Assembly: GCA_051010055.1 (NCBI GenBank)
Contig: JBPCVY010000218.1
Location: forward strand, 1 to 16,584
DNA from: CAJQND01 sp051010055
GTDB taxonomy: Bacteria > Pseudomonadota > Alphaproteobacteria > Rhizobiales > CAJQND01
Direction of reading: 5' to 3'
DNA length: 16,584 nt
Both the position numbers and the translations under genes were made by a program. Below the pieces are notes generated by a model. That model did not search any database and was not told the DNA's origin. It was given only the letters and a program-made list of their open reading frames with translations. Positions within the stretch are counted from its first letter, which is position 1; the number at the start of each line of letters is the position of its first letter. This document shows, one piece after another, positions 1 through 6,829 of the stretch.

Positions 1-33
1 AGCCAATATTGATGCTCGGGAAAATTTGTGCTT

Positions 34-51
34 GTTGCGTTCTGGCGCAAC
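34..51. other. small inverted repeat in the left-end intergenic stretch
   Basis: GTTGCG (34-39) and CGCAAC (46-51) form a perfect 6-base stem around a 6-base loop. The bases after it (TTGAGTGTTTTGC) are only loosely T-rich, so this could be a weak terminator for a plus-strand gene left of the window or a chance repeat. Nothing else was recognised in positions 1-181. Confidence 0.2.
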
Positions 52-181
52 TTGAGTGTTTTGCAAGGCCGGCATATTCATAAAAACCACTGTCGTTCGA
101 TAAAAAGAACATGCGTACTTTTATAAGAACGATACGGTGAAGTCAATCGGCTTCGGCCAGCCGCAGTTGATGACCTGATTT

Positions 182-808
182 CTAGTTCAAGCCCGTGAGC
201 ACAGCCACTTCCGGCCAACCCTCCCACAGCATGCGCAGCGAGACATAGATCAAAACAATCAGACCGGCCCAAGAGATAGATGGATATTTGGTCAGCAGCT
301 TGGCGATGATCGTCGCAAAAAAGCCCATGAGCGCGATGGCAAGGGCAAGGCCGAAAACCAGAAGGAATGTGTTGTCGCGGGCAATCGCGGCAACTGCCAA
401 CACATTGTCTATCGACATTGAAACATCGGCAATCGTGATGGATATGAGCGCCGATGTGAGGGTGCGCCTTGGCGGCCCCTGATAGCCACCCTCCTCAGCT
501 TCGGCCTGAGCTTCTGCGGCCGCCCTTGCCCTGTTTTCAATGATTTCATGGTAAAGGCGCCACGATACCCATAGCAGCAATAAGCCACCTATGAACAAAA
601 GTCCTTTAACTTCAAGGAGATACGTTGCAAATACAGCAAAGACGATGCGCAAGATCGCAGCCACCGCCATGCCATATGCAATAGCCTTCTTGCGCAGTTC
701 AGGCGAAAGCGAAGACGCCGCCATACCGATAATCAAAGCGTTGTCCCCCGACAAGACTATGTCGGCAAGAACAATCGAAATGAAATCGAAGATGACCTTG
801 AGATCCAT
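182..808 (-). CDS. TerC-family integral membrane protein, YjbE type
   Basis: This is a 208-residue polytopic inner-membrane protein of the TerC superfamily. It has the two family signature motifs, SGDNALIIG (residues 20-28) and ADVSMSIDNVLAVA (127-140), each placing an acidic residue and an Asn in a membrane helix; they look like the two halves of an internal duplication. About six or seven hydrophobic segments are visible, with a charged, Ala/Glu-rich cytoplasmic loop at about 90-115. The length matches the short YjbE subgroup. TerC proteins are linked to metal-ion export, notably manganese, and to tellurite resistance, but the substrate cannot be read here. The frame is open upstream to 1084, but family homology begins at the ATG at 808, so that start was chosen; no strong Shine-Dalgarno precedes it. 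The gene is divergent from the glycosyltransferase gene, with 211 bases between them. Confidence 0.92.
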   Translation of the reverse strand: MDLKVIFDFISIVLADIVLSGDNALIIGMAASSLSPELRKKAIAYGMAVAAILRIVFAVFATYLLEVKGLLFIGGLLLLWVSWRLYHEIIENRARAAAEAQAEAEEGGYQGPPRRTLTSALISITIADVSMSIDNVLAVAAIARDNTFLLVFGLALAIALMGFFATIIAKLLTKYPSISWAGLIVLIYVSLRMLWEGWPEVAVLTGLN

Positions 809-839
809 CCAGTGAGAATCCTGAACGCGGGAAGTTGCA

Positions 840-888
840 CAAATGCCGTGTGTAACCTCACTTGGCGCAGAATGCGAGGGGGCATTTG
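840..888. promoter_or_regulatory. 8-base inverted repeat upstream of terC, flanked by an A8 tract
   Basis: CAAATGCC (840-847) and GGCATTTG (881-888) are perfect inverted copies 33 bases apart, followed on the plus strand by eight A residues (889-896). Relative to the minus-strand TerC gene this lies 32-80 bases upstream of the start codon, so it could be a folded 5' leader or a protein-binding site. I could not match it to the yybP-ykoY manganese riboswitch that often precedes YjbE genes. The rest of the 809-1019 divergent region shows no convincing promoter hexamers. Confidence 0.3.
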
Positions 889-1019
889 AAAAAAAATACG
901 TTTGGTCGAAACAATCAGATTTCCTGCCCGCCCGCCTATATCCAATGCGGGATAGCAACTCACGGGCGAATATTGTATGAGACGCCGCGTGGGGCAAACT
1001 CAAGCTGGGGCAAAGAAAC

Positions 1020-2009
1020 GTGCAGTCAAAACCATTGGTAACGGTTGCCATTACCGCCTTTGAGCGCGAAGCGCTGTTCGACATTTGCTTGAAGTCGATA
1101 GCGGCGCAGACCTATCGCGAGCTTGAAATCTTTGTCTTTGATAATTCCTCCTCCGATGCGGTTGAAAACTGCGTCGAAAAGCTTGCCGACAGCCGGGTCA
1201 CATATTCCCGCAATCCGGCCAATATCTCCGCCAATTTCGCCCTCAACCATCAAAAGGCTTTTACGCCGCAAAACGGCAAATACCATATGGTTCTGTCGAG
1301 TGATTGGGCGCTTCGCGAAGATGCCATCGAAAAGATGGTTCGCCGGCTGGAAAGCGATCCCTCCATCAGCGTGGTCAAGTCGAATGACAGTTGGCGCGAT
1401 CCTGAAACCGGCGAAGAGGGGCTCCGCAAGGTCAAATTTGAGAAGTTTGAATATCAGGGTGAACATGGGCCCCTGATTGATCCAAAAGCCCTGATTTATG
1501 ATGCCTATACCCATCTGGCCGGGGTGGGCGTTAATTATCATGTGCTGATTGTCTCGGACATTTTGCGGTTCTCGGATTTGGAGAAGGTTTATTACAACCA
1601 GGGCTATGAGCATCAGGCCGGGCTGGAACTGTTATTGATGCAGGACGCATTCGGCATGATCCGAGAGCCGCTTTTTATCGAGCTGATGAACCCGAACCGC
1701 TACGTGGAAGGCGGATACCGCAAATATGGCAGGTTCAGCGAGGCGGTAGCCCGGGTGAGGTTTTTTGAAAAGAACTATCCGGAACTGGTGGCCCGCGATT
1801 TCAATCTCACACGGCTCAGGGCAGGCATCGTCTATCACTTTTTCCGTTGCATCTTCCGGCCCAGCCAAAAGCCTGTCGAGGCCATGGTTTACTCTCTGAA
1901 ATATGCAGTCCCATTGGCCGGCGCTCTGGTTCTTTGGCCCATTTATGCGCTGATCGGCATTCCCGTCTCGCTTATTGAAAAGGCGCTAGGGGGACGAAAA
2001 AGCCAATAG
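1020..2009 (+). CDS. family 2 (GT-A) glycosyltransferase with C-terminal membrane segment
   Basis: This 329-residue protein has the GT2 fold at its N-terminus: a first beta strand VTVAITAF (7-14), the helix LKSIAAQTY (24-32), then FVFDNSSSD (38-46), matching the usual nucleotide-binding VDDGSTD. A later LSSDW (92-96) occupies the usual DXD metal site but keeps only one acidic residue. A hydrophobic stretch at about 295-318 followed by basic residues suggests membrane attachment at the C-terminus. Such enzymes transfer a sugar from a nucleotide sugar to a surface polysaccharide, lipopolysaccharide or protein. Donor and acceptor cannot be read, but the neighbouring CDP-sugar operon is the obvious source of a donor. 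The start is GTG at 1020 with only a weak ribosome site; no other in-frame start precedes the conserved first strand. The 3' end overlaps the convergent epimerase gene by 24 bases. Confidence 0.85.
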   Translation: MQSKPLVTVAITAFEREALFDICLKSIAAQTYRELEIFVFDNSSSDAVENCVEKLADSRVTYSRNPANISANFALNHQKAFTPQNGKYHMVLSSDWALREDAIEKMVRRLESDPSISVVKSNDSWRDPETGEEGLRKVKFEKFEYQGEHGPLIDPKALIYDAYTHLAGVGVNYHVLIVSDILRFSDLEKVYYNQGYEHQAGLELLLMQDAFGMIREPLFIELMNPNRYVEGGYRKYGRFSEAVARVRFFEKNYPELVARDFNLTRLRAGIVYHFFRCIFRPSQKPVEAMVYSLKYAVPLAGALVLWPIYALIGIPVSLIEKALGGRKSQ

Positions 2010-2573
2010 CTCGCCGCGGTGAATTTCAGACAACAATGGCGCTGCAGCATCTTTACCGCTAAGGCGCGGGGAAGGACAATCGGGCCAAGCAATGCCGATT
2101 TCCGGGTCATCCCATCTCACCGCCCTGTCGGCTTCAGCATCAAACAGGGTCTGCACCTGGTAGATGGCGGTTGCCCGCTCTGTCAGCGTCATATAACCGT
2201 GGGCGCAGCAAGCGGGCATATAAAGCCCGATGCCATTTTCATTACTGATTTCCTCACCATGCCATTTTCCGAACGTGGGCGAGCCGATGCGCAGGTCCAC
2301 GAATGCATCGAAAATCGCCCCTTCAAGGCAGCGGATGAACTTGCCCTCACGGAAAGGTGCGGCAAGATAGTGAAGCCCCCGGACGATGCCCTTGCCCTTG
2401 TTCTGGGAGAGATTTGCCTGAACAAACGGTTCAGTAATACCTGCCACCACGAACTCTTCCTGACAGTGCAGCCGCTCAAAGCTGCCACGCTCATCGTCAT
2501 GGCGCTGAGTTTTAATGCGAAAGGCCCCCGAAATGGCCAGCGGCTCGAAGGTGAGCTTTTGCGGCGTACTCAT
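1986..2573 (-). CDS. RmlC/RfbC-like nucleotide-sugar 3,5- or 3-epimerase
   Basis: This 195-residue cupin protein is of the dTDP-4-dehydrorhamnose 3,5-epimerase family. Aligned from memory to E. coli RmlC, it keeps the catalytic His (RGLHY, H68), the substrate Lys (EGKFIRC, K78), the catalytic Tyr (AIYQ, Y138) and the Asp of LSGKD (D175). The second active-site Tyr of RmlC (NYY) is replaced by Phe (QTLF, F144). No dTDP-sugar genes are adjacent. The gene shares an ATGA stop/start overlap with rfbF: its ATG is at 2573-2571 and the rfbF stop at 2572-2570. The probable substrate is therefore CDP-4-keto-6-deoxyglucose rather than the dTDP form; that is inference from context. The start is fixed by the overlap. 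It is the last gene of the operon and ends inside the convergent glycosyltransferase gene. Confidence 0.88.
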   Translation of the reverse strand: MSTPQKLTFEPLAISGAFRIKTQRHDDERGSFERLHCQEEFVVAGITEPFVQANLSQNKGKGIVRGLHYLAAPFREGKFIRCLEGAIFDAFVDLRIGSPTFGKWHGEEISNENGIGLYMPACCAHGYMTLTERATAIYQVQTLFDAEADRAVRWDDPEIGIAWPDCPSPRLSGKDAAAPLLSEIHRGELLAFSSP

Positions 2574-3382
2574 TTCGGAATTACCTGCCACGGGGCATTG
2601 CCGCTTTCCCACATGTCGTTGAGAAGATCGCGCTCGCGGGCGGTGTCCATGCACTGCCAAAATCCATCATGCTGGTAAACCGAAAGCTCTTCCCTTTCGG
2701 CGAGGACCTCCAACACCCCCTTTTCAAGGGAAACATTCGCGCCGTCTTCAAGATGCGCGAAGGCCTGTTTCTGAAACATCATGAAACCGCCATTGATCCA
2801 TCCGGCCTGGGCTTGCGGCTTTTCTTGAAAGGTGAGGATTTGGTTTCCCTTGATATCAAGCTCGCCAAAGCGCGAAGAAGGCCGCACCGCTGAAATTGTC
2901 GCCAGCCTGCCGTTTTCCGTATGCTGGGCATGAAGCGATGCGATATCGACAGACGAAACGCCATCGCCATAGGTTGCGAAAAACTGATCACCATCAATAC
3001 GTTCCAGAACCTTGGCAATGCGGTCGCCGGTTTCGGTCAACTCTCCGGTTTCCGCCAGAACGACGTCCCAGTCCTCCGGGGTTCGCGCGCCATCCAATAT
3101 CCGCACATCACCGGCTTTCAGGGAAACTTCCATGTCCCGGTTGATGCGCCAGTAATCGAGAAAGTAGTCGCGGATAATGTCGCCCTTGAAGCCAAGGCAA
3201 AGGATGAATTTGCGCACGCCGAACCGGGCATAGTGGTGCATGATGTGCCAGAGAATGGGCCGTCCACCAATATCGATCATCGGCTTCGGCTTAAGCTCTG
3301 TTTCGCTGCCAAAACGGGTGCCACGCCCGCCGCATAAAATCACGGCTGGAACATCGCTGAAACTCTTTTGCGCACCGCTCAT
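2570..3382 (-). CDS. rfbF: glucose-1-phosphate cytidylyltransferase
   Basis: This 270-residue nucleotidyltransferase makes CDP-glucose from CTP and glucose-1-phosphate, the entry step to CDP-deoxysugars. Visible family features are the nucleotide-binding GGRGTRF (18-24), KPKPM with the activating Lys (31-35), YGDG carrying the metal Asp (138-141), FGELD (173-177), the EKP triplet (187-189), INGGF (196-200) and WQCMDT (242-247). Length is near the usual 257-270 for RfbF. The ATG at 3382 has a good upstream GGGGAG about 8 bases away. A longer reading would start inside the rfbG tail, at 3454, and adds nothing conserved. It lies 16 bases after rfbG and overlaps the epimerase start by 4 bases, so the set is very probably one transcript. 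Confidence 0.95.
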   Translation of the reverse strand: MSGAQKSFSDVPAVILCGGRGTRFGSETELKPKPMIDIGGRPILWHIMHHYARFGVRKFILCLGFKGDIIRDYFLDYWRINRDMEVSLKAGDVRILDGARTPEDWDVVLAETGELTETGDRIAKVLERIDGDQFFATYGDGVSSVDIASLHAQHTENGRLATISAVRPSSRFGELDIKGNQILTFQEKPQAQAGWINGGFMMFQKQAFAHLEDGANVSLEKGVLEVLAEREELSVYQHDGFWQCMDTARERDLLNDMWESGNAPWQVIPK

Positions 3383-3398
3383 ATCCGCTCCCCGCCCG

Positions 3399-4484
3399 TT
3401 ATCCAAAATAGGATTTGATCTGGCCGCTGGTGACCGCCGCCATATCTTGCTCATACGCCCAGCGCCGGTACCAATCTATCGTATAGGCAAGGGTTTCATC
3501 CAGCGCCCAGTTTGGCTGCCAGTTCAGTTTTGATTTTGCCTTTGAACTGTCAAGGGAAAGGAGCACGGATTCGCGTGGACCTTTTTCATTGGCAAGGCTG
3601 GGTTCTTGCCCGGGCCACAGCTCTGAGCAAGTTGATATGACCGAGCTCACCGGCTGGTTGGCGCTGGCATCCGGCCCGAAATTCCAGGCGCTCGTAAAAT
3701 CGCCTGCGCTGGCGCCGCACAAATCTTCCGCCAGAAGCACATAGCCCGCAAGCGGTTCCAGCACATGCTGCCAGGGCCGCTCCGATGAAGGATTTCGGAT
3801 GACAGGCGGTTTGTCAGCAACCCGTGCGCGCACGAAATCTGGAATAAGCCTGTCATCGGCAAAGTCGCCGCCGCCGACAACATTTCCGGCCCGCGCCGTG
3901 GCTATTTTCATGGCATCTGGTTCTGAGAAAAAGCTGGCGCGCATGGATGCCGCAACAATTTCCGCACCTGCCTTGCTGGCCGAATAGGGATCGTGCCCGC
4001 CGAGGCGATCGCTCTCAACAAACGGCCTTCCCTGATCATCATTGTCGTAACATTTGTCAGACGTCACAGCGACAAACGCTTCCGGCGCGCCATCCCGGTT
4101 ACGGAAATGGTCGAGGAGATGGGCCGTACCCAGAATGTTGGTCTGAAAACTTTCAAGCGGGTCACGATAACTCTGCCGGACAAGGGACTGGGCGGCCAGA
4201 TGGAAAACGAGATCGGGCGGGGTTTGATCCAGCGCCTTTCCAAGTTCAACCCGGTCGCGGATGTCGATGCGGTAATCGTGCGCGACGACATCCGGCAATC
4301 CGCAAGCCTCAAAGCAGCTGGAACCTTCTTCCGGGTCAAGGCTGAGCCCGGTTACTTCTGCTCCAAGCTGCGCAAGTACCAAGCAGAGCCAGCTGCCTTT
4401 GAACCCAGTGTGGCCTGTGACCAGAACCGATTTTCCCTGCCAGAATACAGCATCGGGAAGGCGTCTGGTTTCAGGGTTGCTCAT
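3399..4484 (-). CDS. rfbG: CDP-glucose 4,6-dehydratase
   Basis: This 361-residue extended short-chain dehydrogenase converts CDP-glucose to CDP-4-keto-6-deoxyglucose using bound NAD. It shows the Rossmann motif GHTGFKG (24-30), FHLAAQS (94-100), VTSDKCY (140-146, with the Ser/Asp/Lys of the dehydratase active site), the catalytic YSASK (Y167, K171), GNVVGGGDF (200-208) and the substrate-domain RPWQHVLEPLAGY (236-248). Length fits the family (about 355-360). The ATG at 4484 is preceded by GGAAGAG at a rather long spacing, and the N-terminus MSNPETRRLPDAVFWQGK agrees with family members. It follows the fusion gene by 21 bases and precedes rfbF by 16. The gene order rfbG-rfbF is the reverse of the textbook rfbF-rfbG-rfbH cluster. 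Confidence 0.95.
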   Translation of the reverse strand: MSNPETRRLPDAVFWQGKSVLVTGHTGFKGSWLCLVLAQLGAEVTGLSLDPEEGSSCFEACGLPDVVAHDYRIDIRDRVELGKALDQTPPDLVFHLAAQSLVRQSYRDPLESFQTNILGTAHLLDHFRNRDGAPEAFVAVTSDKCYDNDDQGRPFVESDRLGGHDPYSASKAGAEIVAASMRASFFSEPDAMKIATARAGNVVGGGDFADDRLIPDFVRARVADKPPVIRNPSSERPWQHVLEPLAGYVLLAEDLCGASAGDFTSAWNFGPDASANQPVSSVISTCSELWPGQEPSLANEKGPRESVLLSLDSSKAKSKLNWQPNWALDETLAYTIDWYRRWAYEQDMAAVTSGQIKSYFG

Positions 4485-4505
4485 AGGTTCAGAATTCTCT
4501 TCCGG

Positions 4506-5984
4506 TCAGCGGATGCGCTTAATTGCGCCCAGAGGATAGTGCGTGATGGGGTTTTTCACATAACTTTCGTTGAAGGTGAACGCCGGCGTTTCAATAATGA
4601 AGTCGGGGTTTTCTTTGACAAACTCCAACGCCGCTTGTGATGGGTTGTTCCATTGCCAGTCAGGTTTTGTGCGCGGGCCGCCGGCCACCTGGGCCATAAT
4701 CCCATCGGTTGCGATGATGTAGCTTCCTGGCGTCACCATTGGGCCATAGGCGTTCAGCTCGGCCAGCACATGGGCTTTGGTGTGGTTGGAATCGAGAATG
4801 ACGAGGACGGTTATATCGTCCTTCACCGACTCCCCAACCGCGCTGACAATTGCATTATCGGTCGAGCTTCCTTCGATCAGCTCGATGCGCTTGAACATGC
4901 GGTGGGCTTCGATTGCAGTGCGGTTATGGGGGCGGATATCTATATCAATGCCGATGATCCGCCCATGACCCAAAGCCTCCATCACGCTGGCATAGAAAAT
5001 TAGCGAGCCGCCATGGGCGATACCGGTTTCGATGATAACATCCGGGCCCAGCGCGCTTATCAGCTCCTGCATGCGCACCATGTCTTCGGGCAGCTGAATG
5101 ACCGGGCGGCCGAGCCAGGAAAAACTGTAATGGTGCTTTACGTCCCAGCCGGCACGAATCCAAGCCTTCGAGGCAATGTCAAATGCTTCCGGAGTGCTGA
5201 GGAGCAGCGACAATTCATCACCGATTTCCCTGTCGCGGTAAACAAGCGTGCCGTCTTCTTCGCAAATGGTAGTTTCACCGCGCGAATGCGGCGAGAGGGC
5301 CGTGCGCAAAAGCTTGTGCTTGGTAACGAGAGCCTCCAACGCGTCAGAAGCATGGGAGGGAATTTCACCGAACTCAGCTTCATAGGCAGATGCATCTTTT
5401 TGCATGCCTTCTTGCGGGCCTGTAACGGAGACCTTCTTGCCTGAGGCAGCTTCAAACGCACTTGCGATATCGGCCCCTGAAAGAATGTCCGGCCCGGCAA
5501 TATGGTAGTGAGGCTTTGTTCCTTCCAGCGCCACAGCGCACAGGGCCTTCGCCAGCTCCTCAGCGCTAATTAAGGCAGAAGGGGCAATGGCAGCATGGCC
5601 ATCAAAATCGCCATCACCATCAAGAAAAAATGCCACAAGGCTGTTCAGGCGATCATTTCCGGATGGATTGAATTCGATAACCAGACTGGATGTTACTTGC
5701 ACGAGCGAACTGCTTTCAGGAAACAATGCAGATGGTTCCGTTCCCGGTCTATGAACCAGCACAAATCTCTCGAACTGCAGGTTCTCGAGCAGTTCCTGGG
5801 GTAGCGCATCTTCGCCCTCCGAAAAGCAGATGACGCAGCCTGCATCCAAATTCGCAAATCCGTGCGCGCGGGCATTGGAAATCCACGTCTCGTCGGCAAG
5901 TGTGATTTCATGACCGGCAGATTTCAGCCGGGCGGCAAGCGCCGGGCCAATTTCTCCGCCCGCAGAAACCAGTGTGAAGTACAT
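4506..5984 (-). CDS. two-domain protein: degenerate SDR-like domain fused to CmcI/cephalosporin-hydroxylase-type methyltransferase domain
   Basis: This is a 492-residue protein. The C-terminal half (about 275-492) belongs to the CmcI/rhamnosyl O-methyltransferase family. IIETGIAHGGSLIF (317-330) is the SAM-binding loop, GIDIDIRPHNR (345-355) follows, VILDSNHTKAHV (395-406) carries a probable metal-binding Asp, and a WNNPSQAALEF segment (445-455) follows. The N-terminal 190 residues look like a worn-down sugar-nucleotide SDR. SAGGEIGPALAARLKSAGHE (7-26) sits where GATGFIG would be but lacks the first Gly, and YHIAGPDILSGADIASAFEA (160-179) matches the SDR substrate domain. No YxxxK dyad is present. 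A linker of about 80 residues joins the two. The ATG at 5984 was chosen for its upstream GGGAAC and because homology starts there; the open frame runs on to 6125. It heads the CDP-sugar operon, suggesting modification, perhaps methylation, of the deoxysugar; this is inference. Confidence 0.8.
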   Translation of the reverse strand: MYFTLVSAGGEIGPALAARLKSAGHEITLADETWISNARAHGFANLDAGCVICFSEGEDALPQELLENLQFERFVLVHRPGTEPSALFPESSSLVQVTSSLVIEFNPSGNDRLNSLVAFFLDGDGDFDGHAAIAPSALISAEELAKALCAVALEGTKPHYHIAGPDILSGADIASAFEAASGKKVSVTGPQEGMQKDASAYEAEFGEIPSHASDALEALVTKHKLLRTALSPHSRGETTICEEDGTLVYRDREIGDELSLLLSTPEAFDIASKAWIRAGWDVKHHYSFSWLGRPVIQLPEDMVRMQELISALGPDVIIETGIAHGGSLIFYASVMEALGHGRIIGIDIDIRPHNRTAIEAHRMFKRIELIEGSSTDNAIVSAVGESVKDDITVLVILDSNHTKAHVLAELNAYGPMVTPGSYIIATDGIMAQVAGGPRTKPDWQWNNPSQAALEFVKENPDFIIETPAFTFNESYVKNPITHYPLGAIKRIR

Positions 5985-6104
5985 TATGTCCGTTCCCGCC
6001 CGCCAGCATGTGCCGGTAAATCCAATTTCCTCAAATCGGTAGCTGTTTACCAGAAGCCACACGTAAAAGGCTAGGAATTTGATTGCCGGTGACGTGTCCG
6101 AAAA

Positions 6105-6137
6105 ATTTGGGCACAAAGCGCGCACTTAAACCCAAAT
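6105..6137. other. 7-base inverted repeat in the intergenic region before betI
   Basis: ATTTGGG (6105-6111) and CCCAAAT (6131-6137) are inverted copies 19 bases apart around a GCGCGC core. They lie between the divergent fusion gene (start 5984) and betI (start 6239) and could bind a regulator of the minus-strand sugar operon. Chance is not excluded. This 254-base gap otherwise contains the BetI operator region and no gene. Confidence 0.2.
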
Positions 6138-6181
6138 CTATGCACTTTAAGGCAATTAAGAGCCGATTATGCCGTTTTTTC

Positions 6182-6210
6182 TTGATTGGACGTCCAATTA
6201 AAAATAAAAA
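6182..6210 (+). promoter_or_regulatory. probable betIA promoter with BetI-type operator palindrome
   Basis: Positions 6182-6201 form a 20-base palindrome, TTGATTGGAC followed by GTCCAATTAA, with a single mismatched pair (6184/6199). The ATTGGACGTCCAAT core resembles known BetI operators. TTGATT (6182-6187) can serve as a -35 and TAAAAA (6205-6210) as a weak -10 with a 17-base spacer, so repressor binding would cover the -35 and spacer. BetI characteristically represses its own operon and is relieved by choline; autoregulation here is inferred. Confidence 0.7.
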
Positions 6211-6238
6211 TACCTTTGATGAAGAGGTTGGGAGCGCC

Positions 6239-6829
6239 ATGCCGAAAGTCGGAATGAAGCCACTGCGCCGCAAGCAGCTAATTGCTGCGGCAATTCAGAC
6301 AATCCATGAACATGGACTGGCTGATGCCACTGTGGCGCGTATTGCCCGCAAGGCGGGGGTTTCGACGGGCATAGTCCATCATTATTTCAAGGACAAGAAC
6401 GACCTTTTATTTGAGACCATGCGTTCGCTTCTGGAGGAACTGCGTTCTGAGGCAGTGTCCCGGTTAGGTGCTGCAAGAACCCCGCGCGAACGGGCATTTG
6501 CGATTGTTGATGCGAGCTTTTCCGATGAGCAGTTCTCCGTCGATGTGATGACGGCGTGGCTTGCCTTGTATGGCAGCGCGCAAACGTCTGTACGTCTGCG
6601 GCGCATCCTCAACATTTATGCAAACAGGCTGCAGTCCAACCTGCGCCATGCGCTTAAACCCTTGATGAACGAAGCAGCGGCCGAACGGGCTGCTGAGAGC
6701 ACGGCTGCTCTAATCGATGGGCTGTGGCTGAAGGCCGCCCTTTTTGGAGGCGTTACCGATCCGGGCCATCCGCGCCGTCTCGTTCAAGATCATATCGATA
6801 TGCAAATTTCAATTTACGGACGACATTAA
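6239..6829 (+). CDS. betI: choline-responsive TetR-family repressor BetI
   Basis: This 196-residue TetR-type regulator has an N-terminal helix-turn-helix: RRKQLIAAAIQTIHEHGLA (10-28) leads into TVARIARKAGVSTGIVHHYF (31-50), the recognition region typical of BetI. The C-terminal ligand domain carries the BetI-like MTAWLALYGSA (104-114) and ALIDGLWLKAAL (157-168). Length equals that of characterised BetI proteins (about 195). The ATG at 6239 was chosen because MPKVGMKPLRR is the normal BetI N-terminus and GGGAG lies just upstream; the frame is open back to 6083 but that part is not BetI-like. Its stop codon shares one base with the betA start (TAATG). A well-formed palindrome sits 38 bases upstream of the start. 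It senses choline and controls osmoprotectant synthesis in related bacteria. Confidence 0.95.
   Translation: MPKVGMKPLRRKQLIAAAIQTIHEHGLADATVARIARKAGVSTGIVHHYFKDKNDLLFETMRSLLEELRSEAVSRLGAARTPRERAFAIVDASFSDEQFSVDVMTAWLALYGSAQTSVRLRRILNIYANRLQSNLRHALKPLMNEAAAERAAESTAALIDGLWLKAALFGGVTDPGHPRRLVQDHIDMQISIYGRH

Noticed and set aside
809..1084. N-terminal extension of the TerC reading frame by about 92 residues
   Set aside because: It lacks TerC homology, crosses the divergent glycosyltransferase start, and the normal family N-terminus begins at the ATG at 808.
2019..2678. Plus-strand open frame of 219 codons opposite the epimerase gene
   Set aside because: It is antisense to a clear RmlC-like protein with conserved motifs, resembles no known family and has no convincing start.
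3993..4640. Plus-strand open frame of 215 codons opposite rfbG and the fusion gene end
   Set aside because: It spans two well-supported minus-strand genes, and its translation shows no domain or signal.
6015..6051. GGTAAA and TTTACC inverted repeat upstream of the fusion gene
   Set aside because: Six-base arms with a 25-base spacer are readily produced by chance and no promoter elements flank them.
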